Of a stretch of 64,000 bases of DNA, positions 59,519 to 64,000 are shown one piece after another. The translations under genes were made by a program, and so were the position numbers. Every line of letters starts with the position of its first letter. Position 1 is the stretch's first letter. The stretch is from an uncultured Flavobacteriaceae bacterium (GTDB lineage: Bacteria; Bacteroidota; Bacteroidia; Flavobacteriales; Flavobacteriaceae), in assembly GCA_947493535.1 (NCBI GenBank), contig CANLRK010000003.1, forward strand, positions 62,001 to 126,000. Reading direction: 5' to 3'. The notes under the pieces were generated by a model. The model made no database searches, was not told the DNA's origin, and worked only from the letters and a program-made list of their open reading frames with translations.

Positions 59519-60460
59519 TTATGAGGTAGTTGTATGCATTACGAAATGAGTGCCAATTTCGGGAATTTGAAAAGAGTCTCCTATTGTTTCAAAACCGAAG
59601 TCAGTATAAAAGTTAACTGCACTTTCACGAGCGTTGCACCAAATAAATCGGATTCCTTTATTTTTTAATATTTTAAAAGCCTCATTGAGTAGTAGTTGTC
59701 CGAATTTTTTTCCTTGAAATTGTTGCAATATTGCCATTCCGCGTAATTGGTATTGAAATGATGTAGAGAAAAAATCATGGGAGTTTTTCATAAAACTAGC
59801 AACGCCAATAAGCTCATCGTAGTAATAAAGCCCAATATGGAATGTAGTATCTAATTCATCATGTGTAAAAATACAAGATTCAATAGGCTTGCCTTGTCTT
59901 AACACTTTGTGTCGAACAGGATGTGTAGTTAAAGCGGTTATTTCTTTTACGAATACAAATGAGTTTTTTATATGGTATATATTGGTTAGGTTGTTCTCAT
60001 GCATGCGTTGTTCAATAAACTGCAACCCTGATTTTAAAGCTACTTTTATAGAAGCTTCATTTTTTACTTGTGCATAAACATAAATGTTTTGTATACGCAA
60101 TTTATTAAAAGCATAAGAAATAACACCTTTGCACGCTTCGGTAGCATAACCTTTTTTCCAATGCTTTTCCATAAACCGATAACCAAGGTCAACATAGTTT
60201 TCTTCTGGATGATATTTTAGTCCGCACCAGCCTAAAAAAGCACCCTGCTTTTTACAGCACACGGCCCATCTACCCATTTGATATTGATCATACGGATTGT
60301 AATTTGTAATAAATTGTTCGGCTTCATGAATATTTTTAAAGGCAACATCACCAGTATACTGCATAACTTTTGGGTTGTTATTCATGCTTAATAGTGCTGT
60401 AGCATCTTTAGGTAAAAACCTTCTAAGGTATAACCGTTCGGTTTCAAGAACTCGTTCCAT
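59519..60460 (-). CDS. Fused double GNAT acetyltransferase
   Basis: The product has 313 residues in two GNAT domains. The first (about 1-170) is RimJ-like: LETERLYLRRFLPKDATALLSM, CGLKYHPEENYVDLGYRFMEKHWKKGYATEACKGVI and IYVYAQVKNEASIKVALKSGL. The second (about 185-310) has ELIGVASFMKN, LRGMAILQQFQGKKFGQLLLNEAF (acetyl-CoA loop QxxGxG-like) and IRFIWCNARESAVNFYTDFGFE. The acceptor is unknown for either half. It is divergent from the single-domain GNAT gene at 60518, with overlapping -7 elements between them. Confidence 0.85.
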   Translation of the reverse strand: MERVLETERLYLRRFLPKDATALLSMNNNPKVMQYTGDVAFKNIHEAEQFITNYNPYDQYQMGRWAVCCKKQGAFLGWCGLKYHPEENYVDLGYRFMEKHWKKGYATEACKGVISYAFNKLRIQNIYVYAQVKNEASIKVALKSGLQFIEQRMHENNLTNIYHIKNSFVFVKEITALTTHPVRHKVLRQGKPIESCIFTHDELDTTFHIGLYYYDELIGVASFMKNSHDFFSTSFQYQLRGMAILQQFQGKKFGQLLLNEAFKILKNKGIRFIWCNARESAVNFYTDFGFETIGDSFQIPEIGTHFVMHTTTS

Positions 60461-60486
60461 GGGCAGAAAGCTAATTGTTTTTTAGC

Positions 60487-60506
60487 TAAATTTGAAAGCA
60501 AAAATA
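60487..60506. promoter_or_regulatory. Divergent back-to-back -7 elements of two GNAT genes
   Basis: The plus strand has TAAATTTG at 60487-60494, for the gene at 60518. The minus strand has TATTTTTG at 60506-60499, for the gene ending at 60460. Only four bases separate them, so polymerases would compete. No good -33 TTG is seen for either. Confidence 0.45.
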
Positions 60507-60517
60507 GGCATTCATAA

Positions 60518-60952
60518 ATGAATATAAGTATAAAAATTTTACCAAAAGATCAAATTTTAAGCATTATTCCGTTAATGATGGAGTACACTGAAAATAAGAT
60601 TGATCAAGTGGTTTTAGAAGAACGTTTTCAGGAAATGGCTGCTCAGAACTATGAATGTGCAGTGTTGTATGACGAAGACAAACTTATAGGTATTGCAGGT
60701 ATGTGGTTTATGACTAGGCATTATGCTGGGAAAAGTATGGAGCCAGACCACGTATATATTACTAAAAAGTATCAACGAAAAGGTTTAGGGAAGCAGTTTT
60801 TTAAATGGATGCATGAGTATGCTATAAGTAAAGGGTGTAATTCTAGCGAATTAAATACATATGTTGAAAATTATCCATCTCATAAGTTTTATTACAATGA
60901 AGGATATGAAATTTATGGATATCATTTTTATAAGAATTTGAAAAGTAAATAG
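60518..60952 (+). CDS. GNAT-family N-acetyltransferase
   Basis: The 144-residue single GNAT domain shows KDQILSIIPLMMEYTENKI, LIGIAGMWFMTRHYAGKSMEPDHVYI and the acetyl-CoA loop YQRKGLGKQFFKWMHEYA (RxxGxG type). The C-terminus SSELNTYVENYPSHKFYYNEGYEIYGYHFYK is also characteristic. The substrate is unknown. It is divergent from the double GNAT gene. No terminator is obvious in the 100 bases to the tRNA promoter. Confidence 0.82.
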   Translation: MNISIKILPKDQILSIIPLMMEYTENKIDQVVLEERFQEMAAQNYECAVLYDEDKLIGIAGMWFMTRHYAGKSMEPDHVYITKKYQRKGLGKQFFKWMHEYAISKGCNSSELNTYVENYPSHKFYYNEGYEIYGYHFYKNLKSK

Positions 60953-61019
60953 AGATGATTATGTATGTGTTTGATATATAATAGATTGCTAAATATTTTG
61001 ATTTTTATTAAAAAAACAT

Positions 61020-61051
61020 TTGGTTATAATTATTAAATCTAATTATATTTG
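61020..61051 (+). promoter_or_regulatory. Promoter of tRNA-Gly copy 1
   Basis: TTG (61020-61022), 21-base spacer and TATATTTG (61044-61051), 10 bases before the mature tRNA 5' end. Confidence 0.65.
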
Positions 61052-61061
61052 CCAGACGAAT

Positions 61062-61134
61062 GCGAGAGTAGCTCAGTTGGTAGAGCGTCAGCCTTCCAAG
61101 CTGAATGTCGCCGGTTCGAACCCGGTCTCTCGCT
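61062..61134 (+). tRNA. tRNA-Gly (anticodon TCC), copy 1
   Basis: Perfect 7-bp acceptor stem GCGAGAG/CTCTCGC, D-arm GCTC/GAGC, anticodon stem TCAGC/GCTGA with loop CTTCCAA (anticodon TCC), T-arm with TTCGAAC, discriminator T. It is 73 bases, with CCA not encoded. It decodes GGA/GGG glycine codons. It is immediately followed by its own terminator. Confidence 0.96.
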
Positions 61135-61142
61135 CAATATGT

Positions 61143-61177
61143 AAAAAAGGGTTTTCTGAAAAGAAAACCCTTTTTTT
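61143..61177 (+). terminator. Terminator of tRNA-Gly copy 1
   Basis: The stem GGGTTTTC/GAAAACCC has loop TGAAAA and flanking A- and T-runs. The second copy differs by one compensated base pair. Confidence 0.85.
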
Positions 61178-61206
61178 ATAACTGTTTTTCTTTATCAAAA
61201 AAATAG

Positions 61207-61238
61207 TTGTGTATAAAAATATAAAATTAGTATATTTG
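61207..61238 (+). promoter_or_regulatory. Promoter of tRNA-Gly copy 2
   Basis: TTG (61207-61209), 21-base spacer and TATATTTG (61231-61238), the same architecture as copy 1. Confidence 0.65.
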
Positions 61239-61247
61239 CCCACGAAT

Positions 61248-61320
61248 GCGAGAGTAGCTCAGTTGGTAGAGCGTCAGCCTTCCAAGCTGAATGTCGCCGG
61301 TTCGAACCCGGTCTCTCGCT
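61248..61320 (+). tRNA. tRNA-Gly (anticodon TCC), copy 2
   Basis: It is identical in sequence to copy 1 across the whole tRNA, placed exactly 186 bases downstream. The duplicated unit includes its promoter and terminator, so each copy is independently transcribed. Confidence 0.96.
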
Positions 61321-61328
61321 CAATATGT

Positions 61329-61363
61329 AAAAAAGGATTTTCTGAAAAGAAAATCCTTTTTTT
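61329..61363 (+). terminator. Terminator of tRNA-Gly copy 2
   Basis: The stem GGATTTTC/GAAAATCC has loop TGAAAA and a T-run. It overlaps the last bases of the convergent gene's stop codon (61362) and may also serve it. Confidence 0.85.
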
Positions 61364-61817
61364 ATGCATTTTTTTTTGTGTATTTAGCTAAAAGTTTATG
61401 GGTTTGTTTTTGTAGTTTCTTTTTAAAGAAAGAGGTGTTTCCAATAAGAAACCCTTTAATTCCAAATGCCTGAGTAGCCCATTTGTGTAAATTGAAAACA
61501 TCGGTGTGTTTGTAAATTTTTCCATCTTTAAATACAAAGCTTGCATCAATTTTATTATGTACTCTTTTGCCAGTACCCGAAAAGTTATACTTCGCTTCCC
61601 AGTGAGCGCTAGTATTGGTTATATGGCTGTAATTCAAAGAAAAATTTTGAGCATTTTCGCAAAGCATTCTCCACATGTTTTTGGCATCATTGCCTCTTAT
61701 TGTTCCAAATGCTGGATCTGTAAACTCGATATCATCATGATAAAAAGAAATCATTTTTTCAGCATCTTGTTGTTGAAAAGCTAAATAAAATTGAGTTATA
61801 ATTTCTTGTTGTGTCAT
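61362..61817 (-). CDS. NTF2/SnoaL-like protein
   Basis: The product has 151 residues. The NTF2-like cone fold is suggested by ITQFYLAFQQQDAEKMISFYHDDIEFTDPAFGTIRGNDAKNMWRML, HWEAKYNFSGTGKRVHNKIDASFVFKDGKIYKHTDVFNLHKWATQAFG. A lysine-rich tail follows. Such proteins are small ligand-binding proteins or enzymes; no function can be assigned. It is probably the second gene of a unit with pepE (8-base gap). Its stop lies inside the terminator of tRNA copy 2. Confidence 0.8.
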   Translation of the reverse strand: MTQQEIITQFYLAFQQQDAEKMISFYHDDIEFTDPAFGTIRGNDAKNMWRMLCENAQNFSLNYSHITNTSAHWEAKYNFSGTGKRVHNKIDASFVFKDGKIYKHTDVFNLHKWATQAFGIKGFLIGNTSFFKKKLQKQTHKLLAKYTKKNA

Positions 61818-61825
61818 TATAATAT

Positions 61826-62533
61826 TTAATTAAGATTAGAAAAATCGTGTTGCGGTTGTACCTCATAAGGTGTTTTGTTATGTTCAAATACACGAGCGGC
61901 TAAATTTCCTTCAAGTGTAATTTTATTTCCAATTACGTTTAACCAACTTCCTTCACGTAGCCCTACAACAGGTACAGAGCTAAATTTGTGAAATTCTTTA
62001 ATACGTGTTTCTCTAGTTTCCCCTTTATGCGTAGAACTTGGATCCGGATCTAAATAATGAGGATTTATATTAAACGAAATACATCCTAGTGTACTAAAAC
62101 TTGGGGGGTAAACTATAGGCATATCATTTGTAGTATTCATGGTAAGTCCGCAAATATTACTTCCTGCGCTTGTGCCTAGGTATGGAGTTCCATTGTTAAT
62201 TATTTGCTTTAAGGTAGCCATTACATTGTGTTTATATAGTTGGCTTACCAATAAAAAGGTGTTTCCGCCTCCGGTAAATATTCCTTGTGCATTGTGTAAA
62301 GCTTTACTAAAATCATCAAACTCATGTAACCCTTTAACTTGTATGTTAATAGTTGCAAATGCTTTTTTAGCTATGGTTGTATATTCATCATGACTGATTC
62401 CGCTAGGCCTAGCAAAAGGAATAAAGACTATTTCGGTACAATTTTTAAAATGTTGTTGTAAAGTAGGTAGTAAATATTCTAAGTAACCACTCCCGTGTAT
62501 TGTTGAAGTACTAGCAATAATTAGTTTTTTCAT
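61826..62533 (-). CDS. pepE: Peptidase E (alpha-aspartyl dipeptidase, S51)
   Basis: The product has 235 residues. The nucleophile elbow GTSAGSN has S122, and the positions D137 (NDMPI) and H159 (NPHYLD) match the Ser-Asp-His set of E. coli PepE (S120, D135, H157). GIFTGGGNTFLLVSQLY is the conserved upstream block, and PSSTHKGETRETRI fits the substrate loop. It hydrolyses Asp-X dipeptides in the cytoplasm. It is upstream of the NTF2-like gene on the same strand. Confidence 0.93.
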   Translation of the reverse strand: MKKLIIASTSTIHGSGYLEYLLPTLQQHFKNCTEIVFIPFARPSGISHDEYTTIAKKAFATINIQVKGLHEFDDFSKALHNAQGIFTGGGNTFLLVSQLYKHNVMATLKQIINNGTPYLGTSAGSNICGLTMNTTNDMPIVYPPSFSTLGCISFNINPHYLDPDPSSTHKGETRETRIKEFHKFSSVPVVGLREGSWLNVIGNKITLEGNLAARVFEHNKTPYEVQPQHDFSNLN

Positions 62534-62636
62534 AATATAGTTGTGTATTGTTGTAAAATTACTGAATATGTTTCTTTAACAAAACTTTACATTCAATTAA
62601 ACTATTATTTAACAAATAATGAATTTGCTTTATAGC

Positions 62637-63392
62637 ATGAAAAAAATATTACATTATTTATTTTTGTTATGCTTCCTTAATTCTTTTAGTCAAGTATTAT
62701 TACATGGTGAGGTAGGTAATTCAGGAGACACTGAGGGAATTCATGTGTTTAATAAAACCTATCAAAAATATACAATAACCGACGAGAAAGGAAAGTTTTT
62801 AATTCCTGTACGAGTTAATGATACATTGGTTTTAAGTGCAATACAGTATCAATTAAAACGAATAGTGATTACTAAAAAAATGCTTGCAAATGGTCCTTTA
62901 TATATTATGTTAGAAACAAAAGTTAATGAGTTAGATGCTGTATATATAAAACCCAAGTTATCAGGTAATTTATTATCCGATTCTCAACGAATACATACAA
63001 CTGATAAAGTTACAGCTATTACTTTGGGCTTGCCTAATGCCCATGTAAAACCACCTTCAGCACCTGAAAGGAAGTTGTACACGGCAACGCATACAGGAGG
63101 TGGTTTACCTTTGGAAGCATTGATTAATGCAATAAATGGCCGAACAAAAATGTTGAAAAAACAAGTAGCACGTTATAAAAAAGTTAAGTTGGAAAATTCA
63201 GTTTTTGAAAATTTTAAAAGCATACTGCTGAATGATTTTGGCATACCTAATGATAAATTATACGACTTTCTATACTATAGTTCCAATGATACTTTGTTTG
63301 CACAAATCGTGAAAACTAATAGTAAAATTGTTATTTATGATTTTTTACAAGCGAAAGCAGTAAAGTATAGAGCATTGCAAAAGTTAAAATAA
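62637..63392 (+). CDS. Exported protein with carboxypeptidase-regulatory-like domain
   Basis: The product has 251 residues from the ATG at 62637 (MKKILHYLFLLCFLNSFSQ, a signal peptide); the frame opens six codons earlier at 62619. Residues about 20-100 (LLHGEVGNSGDTEGIHVFNKTYQKYTITDEKGKFLIPVRVNDTLVLSAIQYQ) form a CarboxypepD_reg-like beta-sandwich, as at the N-terminus of TonB-dependent transporters, but here no barrel follows. The rest is basic and helical (KKVKLENSVFENFKSILLNDFG). The role is unknown; a surface or periplasmic accessory is likely. It lies 44 bases upstream of the next gene on the same strand. Confidence 0.75.
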   Translation: MKKILHYLFLLCFLNSFSQVLLHGEVGNSGDTEGIHVFNKTYQKYTITDEKGKFLIPVRVNDTLVLSAIQYQLKRIVITKKMLANGPLYIMLETKVNELDAVYIKPKLSGNLLSDSQRIHTTDKVTAITLGLPNAHVKPPSAPERKLYTATHTGGGLPLEALINAINGRTKMLKKQVARYKKVKLENSVFENFKSILLNDFGIPNDKLYDFLYYSSNDTLFAQIVKTNSKIVIYDFLQAKAVKYRALQKLK

Positions 63393-63436
63393 TACATGGC
63401 GTAGTATTTGTAACAATTTTGAAAAAATAACTACTA

Positions 63437-63949
63437 ATGAAAAAATCAATTATAATGAATGGTAAAATAAAAGCATTGGTGATTTTTCTATTTATTGTGT
63501 TGTCAGGTTTTACCTCAATACATAAATATTATGTTAGTGTTACGGATGTTGAATATTCAGGAAAGTCAAAGGCTTTACAAATAACATCCCGTTTGTTTAT
63601 TGATGATTTTGAAAAAGTATTGCACGAACGTTATGAGAATTCAATTAAAATAGACAATCAAAACAAGGCTGATTACTACATAGCAAGTTACTATACTAAA
63701 AAGTTTGTGGTTACAGTAAATAAGCAACCTCAAAAGCTAAAATTTATAGGAAAAGAAATTGAAGATGATATGGTGGTTAGTTATTTTGAAATTGAAAATG
63801 TGCCCACAATCAACACTCTAGCGATAACAAATAAATTGTTGTTTGATCAATTTGAAGGACAACAAAACATAACTCATATTAAGATTAACAACACAAAGAA
63901 AAGTTTTTTACTCATAAAAGATAAGCCTTCAGGACTGTTAAATTTATAA
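63437..63949 (+). CDS. DUF6702-like exported protein
   Basis: The product has 170 residues. A membrane/signal segment (about 10-28, IKALVIFLFIVLSGFTSI) is followed by HKYYVSVTDVEYSGKSKALQITSRLFIDDFEKVLHERYE. This pattern matches my memory of a flavobacterial family (DUF6702) that precedes M1 peptidase genes. The function is unknown. The C-terminus ends close to the window's right edge, so whatever lies downstream is not visible. Residues 1-7 may be a false start, since an in-frame ATG at residue 7 would also precede the hydrophobic segment. Confidence 0.65.
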   Translation: MKKSIIMNGKIKALVIFLFIVLSGFTSIHKYYVSVTDVEYSGKSKALQITSRLFIDDFEKVLHERYENSIKIDNQNKADYYIASYYTKKFVVTVNKQPQKLKFIGKEIEDDMVVSYFEIENVPTINTLAITNKLLFDQFEGQQNITHIKINNTKKSFLLIKDKPSGLLNL

Positions 63950-64000
63950 TAATTTATCGGCAGTTTTTAATAAAAAGGCTATATTTCAGACCAAATTTTT

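Noticed and set aside
61209-61473. Two short open frames running over the second tRNA-Gly and its terminator
   Set aside because: They translate the tRNA sequence and its hairpin; the region is a structured RNA gene with its own promoter, and the encoded peptides have no protein-like character.
63980-63987. TATATTTC near the right edge as promoter of a further gene
   Set aside because: It differs from TAnnTTTG at the last base and no start codon follows within the window, so it cannot be judged.
1-64000. Insertion sequences, integrases, prophage or plasmid genes
   Set aside because: No transposase, recombinase, terminal inverted repeats or phage genes were seen; the tRNA-Gly pair carries no attachment-like partial copy.

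Overview
This is a contiguous AT-rich chromosomal segment of a Bacteroidota bacterium, almost certainly a marine-type member of the Flavobacteriaceae. The evidence is a short primary sigma factor lacking region 1.1, promoters of the TTTG / TAnnTTTG type, almost no Shine-Dalgarno sites, a complete six-gene Na+-translocating NADH:quinone reductase operon, type IX secretion (T9SS) genes, and secreted proteins with T9SS type A C-terminal sorting domains. A Tenacibaculum/Polaribacter-like genus is a guess, since the window has no rRNA. Coding density is high and no gene-free stretch exceeds 300 bases; the longest is about 240 (56078-56317).

Layout. 1-12.1 kb is core housekeeping: an edge-truncated secreted protein, an MtfA-like peptidase, rpe, rpoD (with an unusual Shine-Dalgarno), a lipoprotein, pnp and rpsO, accD and fba, then tamL divergent from a SpoU/TrmH methyltransferase. 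12-20 kb holds porT (T9SS), menaquinone methyltransferase, trkA-trkH K+ uptake, trmL, an aspartate aminotransferase, a fatty acid desaturase and rsmG. 20-28 kb has a secreted T9SS-cargo alpha/beta hydrolase, P5C dehydrogenase, an NRDE/TANGO2-like gene coupled to a permuted-papain-like protein, apaG and the T9SS plug protein gene. 28-34 kb is nqrABCDEF.

34.4-48.9 kb is the accessory highlight: five consecutive monocistronic genes for secreted zinc metalloproteases (M43, M12B-like, M43, M43, M12B-like). All have a signal peptide and a T9SS type A sorting domain, and each is closed by its own strong hairpin terminator. The spacers are uniform (about 100-116 bp), and in four of five the U-tract plus G of the preceding terminator sits exactly where the -33 promoter element of the next gene is expected. 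The three M43 genes share near-identical 3' ends although their catalytic parts differ.

48.9-64 kb holds a DEAD-box helicase, a small conserved protein and apbE (which flavinylates NqrB/NqrC), a HAD/map/methyltransferase operon, gpmI, a secreted ankyrin protein, two convergent L,D-transpeptidases, an M48 peptidase, GNAT acetyltransferases, a tandem duplicated tRNA-Gly(UCC) transcription unit, an NTF2-like protein with peptidase E, and two membrane-associated proteins of unknown role.

Working together: PorT and the plug protein serve the secretion system that exports the hydrolase and the protease array. ApbE matures the Na+-NQR, which energises the membrane. rpsO-pnp, rsmG, trmL, the TrmH-family enzyme and the helicase form an RNA-metabolism theme. 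Calls rest on reading translated sequence and motifs only; no database search was possible.
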